A stretch of 64,000 nt of DNA from Aedes albopictus (GCF_035046485.1 NC_085136.1:324412175-324476174), one strand, 5' to 3'; positions 23,680 through 36,076 are shown, counted from the first letter of the stretch. Numbers and translations are program-made. The notes: generated by a model from the sequence alone, not told the origin.

Positions 23680-26600
23680 GTTGTAATTGGCTGCACGAGA
23701 CCCGCTTTGGAATCTAGCTTTTCCGAAATACATCAGTCAAACACCGTATCACAATCTAAGAGTTTGAACTGGTTTTTACTATCCAATCCAACTTAAAATT
23801 CATTTTGAGCTGTAAGTCACAGTCACTAGGTACTAGAACTCAATTTCCACTACTTGAAACGGCTACTTCATTCCACTGCTTACAACAGTTTTGCACGTCG
23901 TATCAGGTGCATGTTGGTGGTATACAGATGCTGGGTGGCAAGTCTGGTGGGATCCTTCAAAAGCACCAGAGTTACGCGCTTGAATCTCCAGCAGTGCCAG
24001 CGTCGCTCCCGGTCGCCGGAATTTCCCCTTTACCGTCTTAATCAGCGCTTGTCAAATTGGGCCTACAGCTCCAGGGTACACTTCGCCCACCACTCAACGC
24101 GTCCAACACCTCAACCTCAATCTTTCATTCGCTACGTAGACTTGGTCGCCATGGCTTCCAAAGATGATCTACTAGAGCCTGCCAACGCTTGTACAGGTTC
24201 CGGAGTGCTTCACCCTCTTTAGTTGTCAAAATACGCTTTCCTTTCAACTCTGGACCTAGTCCAGCATACGTCAACGGGCGCGAGTTCAACAGGTCAACCG
24301 CTTCTACCAACGTAGTCAGCAGCATTTCATCCATTAACCTTCTTCTGGCTTGTAGCACCACCAGGGCTGCTTCAAGGAACGAACCCCAAGTGCCTCCCAT
24401 ATGGAATACACTCGTTGGATTGAAGTTCCGAGCTCCGCTGTTCCGAGCGTATACGCGAAATGACGGTTCTGGAATCCGACCAGACGAATCAGTGTTTGAC
24501 CTCTAGCGAATGACCATTTGCAGCAATCTTGCTCCGAATACCGCCACTTGCAGCTCTAGCCTCGTGATGGACATCATCTTCAACGGAGCAATCTTCGACC
24601 ACGCCATCATCAACGACCATACTGAAGACACTATTATAAGCTGCTGCGCTATACGCATCTTGACAGATCCTGACTAGCGTTGACCATTACATAGAGCTGT
24701 AATACGTCGTAGGCTATGGACGTCGATCCTTGAAAGTAATAATAAGGAATCTTCACATCTTCAAGCTCCAGGAGTCGAACAATCCACTGGTCCTACTTTT
24801 CGTAGTTGTTGTTCTCGATGGGTTTATTCCAGTCGCTCCACGCTGCACCGCAGATCCAAGATCAACATTTTTCCGTGGGTCACGGAAGTAGCCAGTATTC
24901 CTTACGGATAGAACTACTCTTTTGGTTAACCGTCGATAACCGGATTTGGGTGCGCGCTCACCGATGCCTTCTTGTCCTCATCACGTACTCGGACTTGAAG
25001 ATACATACATCTCCGCAGAATTCCACCACTTACTCAAGTGAGCATATCTGAACCCTTCAACAATTCGGAATTCAGCGATACTCCGTTGAACGCTGCCACT
25101 GCATCTTATAAAAGAGGCATTTTTCCCGGTTTTTTGGAATGCACCACCACGCCGAGTCCTAGCTCGGCCTTTGCACAGGCCTTACCTTCTTGCACAGCTA
25201 GTCGCCTTTCGCTAATCTTCTCTCAAGACAACGGAATCGTTTCACCGCCATGGTATAGTTGTTGGGAAATCGCAACTCGTCCTCCTTCTACAATAACCCG
25301 TCTCATACGATTGCGCTGTTGTCTTTTTCAGACTTCGGAAACAGCGCCACGGGAATCTTCGACTCCTCCAAGGGCTTCACAGCATATCGTGTGACTTGTG
25401 GTTGGAAACTTTTTCACCATAGACCAAATTTGTCTTTGGTTTCACAGTTGTGATGACCGACTATACCTGGCTCGTCTCGGATAGTGTACGTTGGCCCGTA
25501 GATCGTCCAGCCACAGACAAACAGACGTTGCACTTGCGAAATCCATCGACCACGCATTTAACGATCATTTTAAATTTTCATAGTTGTGGCTTTCACAACC
25601 AGAGGCGTGCGCATCGTTTTTCTATGCGTTTGACGTTTCACACTAGCGCCTTCTGTTAACGATATTGCACAACACAGTGAATCGTGAAACTTTTCCACCA
25701 GGTGATGGTAGTGTGAACTGGGCGATTGGTTTCCATGAAAACCGTTTAAGGTGTTACGTCTGCTTGTCTGTGGTCCAGCCTAGCGTTGACCGGACGACGA
25801 TCGATGCGCATGGCTTGCCGATACTCCACTCCAAAGCAGCGTACAGATGGCGCATTTCCGTGATCGTTAAGGCACATACAGCAGATAATCCACTTCTGCA
25901 CCGCCTCCCAGCTTGCCAGCATCCGCATTCTTTTGAAATCCTCGCAGTTCCGGATATAATGATCACAACGGCCTCAGATCCTACAAGGTTTCTTCTCTCA
26001 ATAAGGAACCTGGTTGGCGACTCCGCTTATTTCGGCACTATGCACTAAGAAATCCTTCATGATCCACTCTTCTTCCGGAACGGTTGATACGAATCGACAG
26101 ATGCCGACTCGCAATACGGAGTGATCTCGTAAGCATGCATGACAATTCTCGATAGAAAGTCGGACAATGTCCGGAGCATTTCGATCTGGGTTTTCCGATT
26201 CAAGCAGCGTGTGGGCCGTCAATCTCTCCGTAACTCTGGGTTGATGTGCTCTTAGTCCTGTCTCCTCCGAAGGATCGGTGAGCTGCCGAACGGTGACACC
26301 GAACTAGATAAGCAATGCCAACTTGTCCGCTCTTGGAGACGGTGCCTTCCGCACGTTCGATACCAGCATGTTCAAAAACTGTTCATGCCTACGACCGTGC
26401 AGCATCCACAAGGCTTTGATTATTTAATTTTTCAGTACTGTACTCGGAAGTAGGAGCCTGCTTCTTACCGCTGCCAGTGTTTGTCCCTTCAAAGACTCTT
26501 GAAGACTCGCCACATTCTCGGCCTTTGAAAATCCGCTCGCCAAATTGTGGAAGTCTCATAGGCGCTGACGAAGACCGGCTATTCCTCGAGTCGCCCGTGA

Positions 26601-26900
26601 ATGTCGGTATCTTCTTCGACAGATGCTGCCGAGTAGCAAGTTGGGCTTTCGTTGGACCGTACACGATCACTTCGGATCGCATTTCGAAGTCTTCCTTCTA
26701 CGTCGGACTCTTCTTCACTTGGTTCGCTGGCTTGGTGCGAGCGACGGCCGCTTCCTCTTCGAATTGCAGCCAATTTGTTTGTTTCACTGATGACATGGTA
26801 ACCTTCGGCAAAGCATTTGGAACGATGACAGAGTTGTAAACTCTCCTAAAATGCGGAACTAAGAAGGATGAATTGGTGGTGAATGCGTCAAAAAAAACTA
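23680..26900 (-). pseudogene. BEL/Pao LTR-retrotransposon, decayed
   Basis: Minus-strand frames follow BEL/Pao order. Gag: TKAQLATRQHLSKKIPTFTG (about 26660), then a middle part at 26222-25998, then the zinc-knuckle region MLASWEAVQKWIICCMCLND (about 25925). The approach to RT follows: DELRFPNNYTMAVKRFRCLE near 25290. The integrase end is LVEAVDLLNSRPLTYAG and RWQALVDHLW at 24400-24125. Family knowledge places protease, RT, RNase H and integrase between. Most of that is eroded by stops and frameshifts, no catalytic RT motif was found, and LTRs were not located. Confidence 0.8.
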
Positions 26901-28320
26901 AGTACATGCTGGTAGGTGGAACTCAGCGAAACAGTAGACGCCTTGGCATCTGTGTTACGATAGACGGGAACATCCGCGTCTGGAATAAATCCCAGATATC
27001 CTTTTCATGATCTTGTTTACAGACCGTGATGTAGATTCATAAAAATATTCTCAGCACGAATGCTTAACAATTCGTTAAACTAACAATGTCTAGGTCAAAT
27101 CCATATTTTCAGTTTCAAAAACGTGCCACACTAAATTAGTTGTGAAGTTCGCATTGTCAAAAGCCCATCCTTGAACTAAATTTGCGCCCAAACTGCACCC
27201 GAATAATCCAATCATCAATTCTAATAATAACGCCCGAATGTGTCGCAGTTTCCGAGCGAAGTCTAACTGCTTCCCGCTTCAACAATAATGGCAGAGAAAG
27301 GTCACATGCATAAAGCGCGCTTCCTCAAAATCTCAGAGTATAAACACCCGGCAGTCAGGCAGTGGCGGCGCGCGGTATCAACGAAACCGTTATCAGCCGA
27401 ACACACCCACGGAGCCAATGGCCGGTTTATGCGGCGCGCGGAGTTGACGGAAGTTCAAGTCAGCCGCACTAATGCATATTAGTGCGATGAGACTCTGACC
27501 GGCTAGCGATTATCCTTCGGAATAACGACTATTTGCATACCGAAATCTGCGTGGCCGACGACGACGTTGGTTTCGTTGTCGTCCAAAAAAGTCGCAGTCT
27601 TATCATACAATGTTGCGGAACCGCTTCCCATCAATAATGATGTATATTCACACAAAGGGGGCAAGATCCGCGCGCAACGTCAGTGACATTCTCGTAGCGT
27701 GAGACAGCGACCAACCGGCAGCGGCGAAGAGTAATAAATATTAGCTAATATGGAACGTCCAGTAGCCTAAGCCTAGGAATGGGCGTTATCAGCCACTTCT
27801 GCAATGCTCGCTCATCCTCTAAATCTAAACTATCCGAACTATTTCACCCCTCGAGCGACTGACTGCGCTTGTTAACCGTTCAGTGACCCTGGCCGAGTGT
27901 ATTCACCGGGATCCGAAAAAAAAGCAATCTCCCATCACCACCCTCCCTTCAAGTGCACCCGACAAATCAGTTCTTCCTCGAGAGCGCCGCCGGTCGTCTC
28001 CGGGTTGACCGTTTGAAGAATGGGGCACTTGACACTTCCCGATTAATATAGGTGTATACCTACTTGAGTATATCTGTCGCACGTCGTTTGGCGGCAGCAC
28101 AAAAGAGTTTGATTTCTGTGAACAAGTCCGCTCTGATCACACCGGACGACATATTTTGAGAAATGAAAAGATTGCGATACGGAACCTGAAAAGTACACTA
28201 AAATCGTATTTAGTAGGTATGCCAACTTTATTCTGGTGGTCTGGCAGAACTGTAGTAATGAACCAATGCACGTTTGCTGTGCACTCCTTTGACTCTTGAG
28301 CGGAGCCATGTAATCTTATG
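26901..28320. other. unassigned, possibly low-copy sequence
   Basis: Richer in G+C than its surroundings around 27280-27560 and free of obvious repeats. A TATAAA at about 27347 is followed by a CAGTCAGGCAGTGG stretch, but no coding sequence follows, so a promoter is not claimed. Confidence 0.35.
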
Positions 28321-28322
28321 TA

Positions 28323-28519
28323 CCGTAAACCGGGGTCAAATTGATCTCTGGGTCGAAATTGATCAGACGTTTTTCAGTTAGATCAGACATTTTTTACATA
28401 GTTTACTTCCAAGTATCGTGATGTAGGAATCCTATGCTTAATGATATATGTAAGGAAACTATTTAAAAGATACTTTATCTAACCGAAAAACGACTGATCA
28501 ATTTGACCCCGGTTTACGG
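28323..28519. mobile_element. 197-bp TA-flanked MITE
   Basis: Inverted ends CCGTAAACCGGGGTCAAATT and its complement are flanked by TA (28321-28322 and 28520-28521). This is typical of a Tc1/mariner-derived MITE. No coding capacity. Confidence 0.88.
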
Positions 28520-28521
28520 TA

Positions 28522-28985
28522 ATCGATGAAGTCATGCTGTTTAGCAACGCTGATTGAATCATCAAACAATGTCTCGGTAGTCCATGTCTTCAAAATATAA
28601 AGATGTTTTTACGCTATCATTCCGAGTCTGAAAGCAAATAGGTTATGGGCCCAGCCAGGCCTGTGCACAGAAAAGGTGCAAATAGAGGAGTCTTTCGTAA
28701 TTTCACCAAATAGCGGAGGGGTGCTTGGTAGAGAAAACTTCAGTAGTAAGAGGAATTAACCTCCAAATCCCCTTTTCTGAAGAATTAGCAATAATTTTTT
28801 ACACGGACACGTTTAGTGCTGCCAGTGACCTTTTTAGTTCTTTGTAGGAATGAAACACTCATCGAAAAAAAAACTAACGAAATTCATCAAAATACCTTAT
28901 GTTTTTTTGCTACAAGTAAATATTATGGATGTCATAAGAATTCTTTTTGAAAAATGACCGTGCTTGTTATGACAAATTTCATAAG
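28522..28985. other. unassigned interval
   Basis: Nothing was recognised on either strand. Confidence 0.4.
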
Positions 28986-28989
28986 ATAG

Positions 28990-29190
28990 TCTTATGGAAA
29001 GAGCGACAAAAATCTCAGAATGACAGAGACTGGATTCGATCCATGAACATCAGGATTACTGTGCTAGCATGCAACGCCCAGTAGCACAGCCGAAAACTTT
29101 CCCTGACAGCTGCGGCGGGAATCAAACCTGCGCTCCTCAGCACGATGCGACTAGGAAATTGGTGACACTTGCCGCAAGTCCACGAAACCG
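28990..29190 (-). mobile_element. tRNA-derived SINE-like repeat, reverse
   Basis: GCGGGAATCAAACCTGCGC and, further left, TGGATTCGATCCATG are reverse-strand B-box-like motifs. Both ends look SINE-like, but boundaries and family are uncertain. Confidence 0.5.
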
Positions 29191-29199
29191 CACAAAAAT

Positions 29200-29630
29200 T
29201 AAAAAAAAAAAATGAAAAGAAAAATAAATAAGCTTACCTTGGACAAGGGCTTGACCCCAGCTATACTTTGTTTCGGATGGGAAACTGCGATGATAATTTG
29301 ATGATCAAGACACAGGAGACCACTTTAAAGTAGAACCAGATGGAAGATTCCTAATGATAAGTGTCCTGAAGACTTCTCTGTAGCAGACGACAGGCGAGAG
29401 TTGGTGCTCATTCAGGAAGATATGTTCGGCGTGGTAGATGATGAAAAACCGGAGAGTCAGAACCCTAGGACATGAAGGCACGGGCCAAGACAGGGTGTTA
29501 AATGTCCTTCCAGCCTATTTCCATGCGACTCCAATCCCTACCTCCTGATTGAAATCAGCCGGGATACGAGCAATCTTAGGGAAGATTGGGCAATCAATCA
29601 CGGTATATAGCCCTCTGCAATCACAAAAGA
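29200..29630. other. unassigned interval
   Basis: No frame or repeat was recognised, apart from A-rich sequence at the left edge. Confidence 0.35.
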
Positions 29631-29637
29631 AGTGAGC

Positions 29638-29776
29638 AACCCAAGTATCATTTTTTAGTCAAATAGACTAGAAAAGGTTCTTAAAGCCTTCATAAAACCA
29701 AAATAAAAGTTATTAGTTTTTATGATGGTTTTAAAAACCTCTTCAAGACTTATTGGCAATCAAAATTTTACTTGGG
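29638..29776. mobile_element. short MITE with CCCAAGTA ends
   Basis: It starts CCCAAGTATCATTTTTTAG and ends TTTTACTTGGG. The inner block CCAAAATAAAAGTTATTAG is followed by a mirrored half. A sister copy is at 30480-30615. Confidence 0.7.
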
Positions 29777-29779
29777 AAA

Positions 29780-30225
29780 GGACAAGTAAAAATGGTAAGA
29801 CCAACGAAAGACAAGGATAGCAAAATGGTGAATTTGAATGAGATAAGACAAGAAGCCTGCTAATAATAAAACTTTTTTTTTTCGGAGAAGAGGAAGAATG
29901 TGGGGTGTGAATATAGTTTAGTGTTGCTCTCCTTGCGTGTCCTTCCCCTAGTAAGCATTCTTCTCATCCTAACGTTCATAGGCTCTTCCAGTCACCCATC
30001 AAACACGCTTATCTAAAACAAGGAATGTATTCAATTCCTGTGTATATATTTTTCAATGGCATCAGACTCTATTCACTAAAGGTAGCTCAGGAGAAATTGA
30101 AGCAAAAGTTTCTGGCTAATTTCTGAATTTCTAAAGGAAAACCCATGTGGAATTTTTGACAAAATCTTCGAATCTTTAAAAAGGAATTTCTAGAAGAAAT
30201 TCTTGAAAAATTCCTAGAAGAGTAT
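29780..30225. other. repeat-derived interval
   Basis: 29895-29960 is a reverse relative of 22340-22410. 30110-30225 is GAATTTC-rich degenerate sequence. No gene. Confidence 0.4.
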
Positions 30226-31060
30226 TTCCTGTTTCAGTCCGAAGATCAAGCCAATTCCGCCCTGAAGTTCGCCGGTTCCTGTTCAGCAACCAAACCGAAC
30301 TTGATTCCCATTTGTGCCTATGCGATGGTCAAGTCCTACCAGATGTCCGCCAGTCCCCCGAAACACGCTGGTGCCAGTCCAGTGCGAAAGCGAATTCTGT
30401 CGTCCGCCGGTGGCTATCCGGTTGACAAAGTTCATCCTGTCGGTACCTGCCAACTCAAGCCATATCCGATGTCTACTGCCCATGTAACATTTCTTAGTCA
30501 AATAGATAAGAAGAGGTTCTAAGGATCATCTTGAAACCAAAATAAAAAGTATTAGGTTTTATGACGATTGTCGAAACCTCTATAACACTTATTGGTCATC
30601 GAAATATTACTTGGGCTGGAAGCCGTGCATAGGACAAGCCCTTCCCGATCCTCGCCGGTACCCATTCGTTGACCAAGCCGAACCTGACGTTAATCGGTAC
30701 TGCTCTAGTGTTCCCATTGGTTCTCCGTACTGTGATGTCAGTCGGCATCCCTCGATGTGTGAAATCCATTTTGAAGAATATTGAAACGTGCTCCGGAATC
30801 CCTCCGGCACTCAAGCGAATTCCGAACAGAGAAGAACGAGTCCCAAGCCCGAACGGTCTTGCGAACCCCAGACCATTTGTCGGACTATATTTTAATGTGT
30901 ATTTGTTATTCGTCTGTGCTTCGCTTTGCATTATTGCTTGTTGACAGTTCGCTTTTACTATCGTAGCAAACAACAGAAAGGATGCAAACGAACAAACTGC
31001 TTGTTCCACAGCAGAAATATCGAAGTTGTAAGTATTTATCAAGTAACGTAGGTTGTAGGA
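30226..31060. other. unassigned sequence with open frames, split by a MITE
   Basis: More G+C-rich and codon-like than its flanks. Frames of up to 148 codons occur on the minus strand (30596-31042) and 91 on the plus strand. Neither strand gives a family that I recognise. It could be a decayed transposon or gene. Confidence 0.3.
30480..30615. mobile_element. short MITE, sister of 29638-29776
   Basis: CCCATGTAACATTTCTTAG ... ATTACTTGGG with the same interior CCAAAATAAAAAGTATTAG. It interrupts the open-frame region around it. Confidence 0.7.
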
Positions 31061-31468
31061 AATATCGCCTGCTAGTGAGCGTAGTAGTGAGCGAAAATTG
31101 TTCTAGGAGTCACAGCTAGACTTGGAGTGGAATCAATGATTGGGTGCAACAAACAAGCCAGGTACATCAGACAGCCGCGCCAGATATGGATGGCTTCAAC
31201 GTGGAGCATCGTCGAGCTCCCACAAGCAGGTGTCTCTTAACATTCTACGAATTCCATTCATAGACCTCCCTTGAATTCTGCATACCTCGACGGGCAAGCT
31301 CTGGCGCCACCAGTGAGTTCTACAGGTATCCACCCTCAGAATCTTCGAAGAAATGTCTCCGGCTCCCAGGCGTCGGATCAAGGAATGTAGGACGACGGGT
31401 TTAGCTTTCTCAAGTTGCTCTCAAGTTGCAGCCAGACAAGCGGTTCCGAGTGACCTACCTCTGTACAA
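31061..31468. other. unassigned interval before BEL fragment
   Basis: No clear frame. It may be eroded 5' sequence of the BEL/Pao fragment that follows. Confidence 0.3.
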
Positions 31469-31830
31469 TTGGAATCCGGAGGAGTGACCAGTATTCCTTT
31501 CGATATAGAACCGTACGATCGTGATGTGTGGGTTTTCCGACGAGGAAAATATAGTTCGGTTGCAGAAAAGCCTGAAAAGCAAAGCCTACTAAGCTGTAAA
31601 GAGCATTCTGATGCATCCCTAAAATGTTTTGGTCATACTGTCTACTTTAAAAATGTTGTTCGGGCAACCCGAAGTAATCGTTTGTTGCTAATCGCTAAAG
31701 TAAGCGCTCTTCCAGCGAATTGCGAAGAAAAACGGGATGTGCTGGTCGATTTCGTTGTTCATGTACAAAAAATCTGCGCTACGGTAGATGCCTGAGGACT
31801 GCATGAGCACATGTGACGTTATACTCGAAC
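31469..31830 (+). pseudogene. BEL/Pao gag fragment
   Basis: The frame ends KRDVLVDFVVHVQKICATVD and, past a stop in this frame, nearby bases read ACGLHEHMCDVTL. This resembles the mosquito BEL/Pao gag consensus region around a conserved ATMEACG-like block. Upstream residues are not conserved enough to place. It joins abruptly to a non-LTR fragment. Confidence 0.5.
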
Positions 31831-31834
31831 GTGA

Positions 31835-32055
31835 AATCTGGTGTGTATAAGTGGAGTACACTCAACGGCTGCAGGTCTTCACCAATAGATGCCTGCGGTA
31901 TATAATTCGTGCTTGGTGGCCTCACAATTAGATTTCCAACGTTGAGCTCCATCGCCGATCAAAAGCCGATATCGACAAAATTCGGGAGCGCAAGTGGAGG
32001 TGGGTCGGCCCATTCTACGCAGGGGCAGGAACGAAATTTGCAAGCAAGCGTTATG
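31835..32055 (+). pseudogene. non-LTR retrotransposon C-terminal fragment
   Basis: The plus strand reads LQVFTNRCLRYIIRAWWPHN, a stop, then ISNVELHRR and IRERKWRWVG. This is the distinctive C-terminal block of RTE-like or related mosquito non-LTR proteins, usually WWPHNWISN, so one Trp codon has become TAG. It is cut by the MITE at 32058. Confidence 0.75.
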
Positions 32056-32057
32056 CC

Positions 32058-32611
32058 TGGTTTACATTGTTCAACTGAAACGAGCATTTCACTTGCTAAC
32101 TTCTTAATATCATATTCGCTACCTAGCGAATTCTATCATATCTATCATTTCATTATCCACTTTGATCTCTACTCCCTTATACTATGAGTAGAAAGAGACC
32201 GATATAGCCACAAAATCATCAAGTTAATAACTTCTTAAAGATGTTCAATTCAATGGAATGATATGTTTAGACTGAGCAAATGACTTGAGTGTTCATTTTA
32301 ATGCTCTTGAATGCATCTCAGTTGAAGCAAGTGTTTACATTGTTCAACTCGTGCGGAGCGTAAGCAAACTGAATTGAATTCATCTCACTGACAGAAGACT
32401 TGAATACAGCTCACATGAATCGCGGGTTTAGACGGGGTAAGTGAGACGATTTCGTTTGACTTGAATGAAAAAGTTCAACATGTTCAACTTTCGTTCAAGT
32501 CAAGTGAGTTGCTCATGTGTGATGAATGGCGGTGTTTACACGTTCAATTCGCATTCAATCGGGCATTGTCCATTGACTTGAATCAAGTCACTTGCACTGT
32601 CTAAACCAGGT
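32058..32611. mobile_element. MITE with CCTGGTTTA ends and internal sub-repeats
   Basis: Ends CCTGGTTTACATTG and CACTGTCTAAACCAGG are inverted. The block TGTTTACATTGTTCAACT recurs near 32065 and 32330 with diverged versions near 32425 and 32540, and TTCAAGTC and GACTTGAA motifs are scattered between. No coding capacity was seen. Confidence 0.75.
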
Positions 32612-32755
32612 ATTAGAGCAAGTAAGTCGATAAAAATTTCAATTCGGCCCTCTGCACCCACTGTGGGTGCTCAGGACTGAAAGTAAGTAAGTCGCTCTGA
32701 ACTCCAAAACGGTAGACCCTCTGCTCCCCGCTGATCTAACACAAGAGTTATATTT
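32612..32755. other. short unassigned interval
   Basis: Includes a tetranucleotide-like AAGTAAGTAAGTCG. No gene. Confidence 0.4.
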
Positions 32756-32764
32756 TAGAGAAAA

Positions 32765-32870
32765 GAGAAAGAAACCAGTAGGAGGAAAAAGACGAGCAAG
32801 GGATTGGACCCTGGACCTTCTGCATATGAATCAGAAGCGGTAGCCCAGAAGGGGTGCACCAAGCCCGTCT
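32765..32870 (-). mobile_element. tRNA-like SINE head, family D, reverse
   Basis: GGGATTGGACCCTGGACC and GCATATGAATCAGAAGCGG are the reverse complement of the tRNA-like head at 16774-16850 (B-box and A-box side). Confidence 0.65.
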
Positions 32871-34600
32871 TGATTCGACCCTTCAGGCTTTTGGAAAATT
32901 GTTGTTTTGAGTGAACATATAGCCTTTTCAATACACTTAGTGTACGCGAGTCTTTCAACGGATATGAGATGTGATGATCAAATGGTGGAAACAGCACTTC
33001 GACAAGCACTGTATGGCGCCGAACACCATCCAGTCATACTCGAAATCTTTAATTAGGTAGATATACTATTTTTATTTCATTCTTATTGCGAACCAGTGTA
33101 GAGCGGTGTAAGCAGCGAAAAGAACCAATCGACTAGCTGTGGGGTCCTTGAGAGGGAGAGAGATTCCCACTGCCAGAGTAGCGTCGCGTCACCGCACAAA
33201 CGCTCAGCTATGGTAGCAGTTTTCTGTTTCCAACTGCATTCAACCATAGAGGTAGGTAGGTATATCACACCTCCATCATCTGAAGCCAGTCGCGTGAGTC
33301 ATCGCTCATAAAATCTCAAGAATGGCGACTCCGTCGAGTGCTGGTCGTTCGGCTAGAGACAGATATTGATAATTTTATTGCAATTGCAACTTCAACGATA
33401 AGAATCTTAGGAGAACAATGCAGACCGGGTTCATTTTTTTGTCTGTTTCGGGAGTGCAATTATCCAAAACGAAGAGTCATAAACTTTATATGACTAGCAA
33501 TTCGCATGCCACAGACAAAAGAAGATTTTCCCGAAATGAACAATTCCTGGCTGTCGGTGCAAAGCATTGCATCCCATTGCAGGCGGTGGCGGCGGCGGCC
33601 AGACTTCCTGATTTGGGCGCCAAATTTCGCGAGTCACCTCCTCACAATTCACCTTACCCATTCTAATGGCAGTAGAAATAGCATCCTGGAGGATTAGTTG
33701 CACTCGAAGCCAAATTAAAAAGCAAACATGCGAAGCAGCGAGAAACCGCCCGCCCGCGCGCGCGTTTACCTCTGAAAGCATCGACCCTCAAGGAGCAACC
33801 GATGCGATGCGATGCAGCAGCAATAAGACGATTGGCCAAAGTCAAAAGTGTCAGACAATTTTTTGTTCCTACCGGTGTGGTGTGCCATGGCGGTGATCGC
33901 TGGAGAGTCGATGTGTCTCAGTGACGCCGGTCGTCATATCGCATGCGCAGAATGCCACACCGCACCGGCTGGAGTCGCCCCACACGCGAGTAGAGCCATA
34001 AATGTGCACCTCGAAAAAATGTGTCTAAGCCTGAAGAAGCTGTGTTCCAATGTTCCATGCATTGATTGCGATTTTTTTCTGGTTGCTGCAGTTCAACATC
34101 TAATGTACGGGCGGGCATGCGCCTTCACCACTCTGTATGGTGTGTTCTGCTGCAGTTGTTCTGGAGATTGATCACTTGACGTAAATTTTGTCAGCGTATC
34201 AAGAAGTGATTAAATATGTTCACGAACCAGAACCAATAGGATAAACGGCAAATAATGATGATTTATTGTGTGGCGGAAAATTGATGGATGAACTCGACGA
34301 AGAGTTTTGGACGTTTTAGACAATCTTTTACGGAGGCCTGTTGCTAGATTGAAAGCACGTTCGCTTCATGTGTGGATGATCATGAGTTTGATTACTAGCC
34401 CCAGCTGCTGATTTTTTTTGTTCAGTTGGTGCACTCCCACCCATCAATGACACTGGCCCTTATCGGAGCCCTTAGATCTATCTGTCCAGAATACTTTGAA
34501 ATCAGCGAACGGAAACCCATAAAGGGCCCTCCATCGAACTGGAATAGGAACAACAAACAAACATCATCGTGTTCATAACTTCTTGCTATATCCACGATAG
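32871..34600. other. unassigned interval
   Basis: Includes a G+C-rich patch around 33560-33780 with GGCGG runs and a CGCCCGCCCGCGCG stretch. Frames of up to 107 codons on either strand lack any recognised domain. No SINE or MITE boundary is clear. Confidence 0.35.
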
Positions 34601-34604
34601 GATT

Positions 34605-36074
34605 ACAGGGGATGGCCAAAATGTTTGGGATAGGCAACTTTTTTTCTCCCACAAAAAAAATCAACATGCTGTAACTCTTCATAGAGTGCATCAAAAAATC
34701 TCAAATTTTAACTGTTTGTCAACCTATTATATATGCATCATTGGTACAAATTTGGGCTCGATTGATTAATTTTTCGCAAAGTTAGAACCGTTCGGGTAAA
34801 ACACTATTATTTAGACAACTAATTTTTGAGCTGTCATATCTCGGAAACCAGTGAACCGAATTGAATGAATTTTTTAACGTTTATCAACAACATATTGATA
34901 CTTAATACGACGTTATTAAATGTAATATTTTCTCACGACGAATTAAGTTATACCGGATTGAAATTTTTACCCACATATAGGAAAATAAGACAAATTTACA
35001 ATACCAAACAAAAATTACTAAATGTGTTCTTCCTTCAATCTAAATAGGCTCTAATATATCTGATTAGCAGGGTCGTGCAGTTTCGAAAGGAAAACATGAC
35101 GTACGACGACTGTAGCAAATCGTTTCCCATGCGAACGGACTGCTGTGATGCTTCATCTCTCGCCCAGCAACACACTCGTTCGTTGCTGCTACAGAAACAA
35201 GTGTGTATGAAACATGGGATGATACACTTGGATTTTCGTTTCATTTATGAGTCATTGAAATACTTCAACATGCTAAAAACACTATTTAAACCACATTTTT
35301 AAATAGTGGTGCACGCCAATAGAATGATAATTATGTTTTATAGAAGAGGATAACAAATTCGACCACTTAAATCCAATTAACCGGCGCCCGTAACCATTGA
35401 GAGACTAGCGCGCACCAGTGAGACACTAATGCTCTGACGGGTGAAGCACAAGCAACGCGACCGGGTGGGAGACTACCGAGTGCTACGATGAGTGGAAAAG
35501 TTTTTTTAACGACCGAGTCATTAGAAAAATGTATGAAACACTTGAAGTGACTCATTTAAATGTTGCATGAAAGTGTATCATTGAAACGAAATTGTACGCC
35601 CCTGCTGATTAGAGATAACTTGAGAACAGAAGTGGAAAATCTTTGGATATCAACACAAAAATTTATTGACATTGATGTAAAAAAAAATACATTTTTTCGA
35701 GAAAAATCCAAAAAGTGTCAATCCGTGATAACTTTTTTCAACGTTTAAAAAGTACCTAAGTTTTAATAGTTTGTGAAGCATTCACATATTGTTAGTGTAC
35801 GTTCAAAATTTCATTCAATTCGGTTTACTGGTTTCCGAGATATGATACCTCAAAAATGAGTTGTCTGAAAAATAGTGTTTTACCCGACCGGTTCTAACTT
35901 TGCGAAATATTAATCAATCGAGCCCAAATTTGTACCAATGATGCACACATAATAGGTTGACAAACAGTCAATATTTGAGATTTTTTGATGCGCTCTATGA
36001 AAAGTTATAGCTTGTTGAACTTTTTTTGTGAGAGAAAAAAAGTTGCCTATCCCAAACATTTTGGCCATCCCCTG
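34605..36074. mobile_element. TA-flanked fold-back element, 1.47 kb
   Basis: Inverted arms of ~350 bp or more begin CAGGGGATGGCCAAAATG and are flanked by TA (34603-34604 and 36075-36076). The arms pair through AATCAATCGAGCCCAAATTT and ACCAGTGAACCGAATTGAAT. The centre was enlarged by a separate hAT-type insertion. TA target and long arms suggest a Tc1/mariner-derived fold-back element. No transposase frame. Confidence 0.88.
35068..35604. mobile_element. 537-bp hAT-type element nested in fold-back element
   Basis: Ends CAGGGTCGTGCAGTTTCG and CGAAATTGTACGCCCCTG, with a perfect 8-bp duplication CTGATTAG at 35060-35067 and 35605-35612 that fits nTnnnnAn. The interior contains repeats of TCATTGAAA and a hairpin around 35285-35312. 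It encodes nothing recognisable. Confidence 0.88.
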
Positions 36075-36076
36075 TA

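Noticed and set aside
27340..27480. Candidate promoter with TATAAA and a possible initiator
   Set aside because: No recognisable transcript or coding sequence follows. A TATA hexamer alone is weak evidence.
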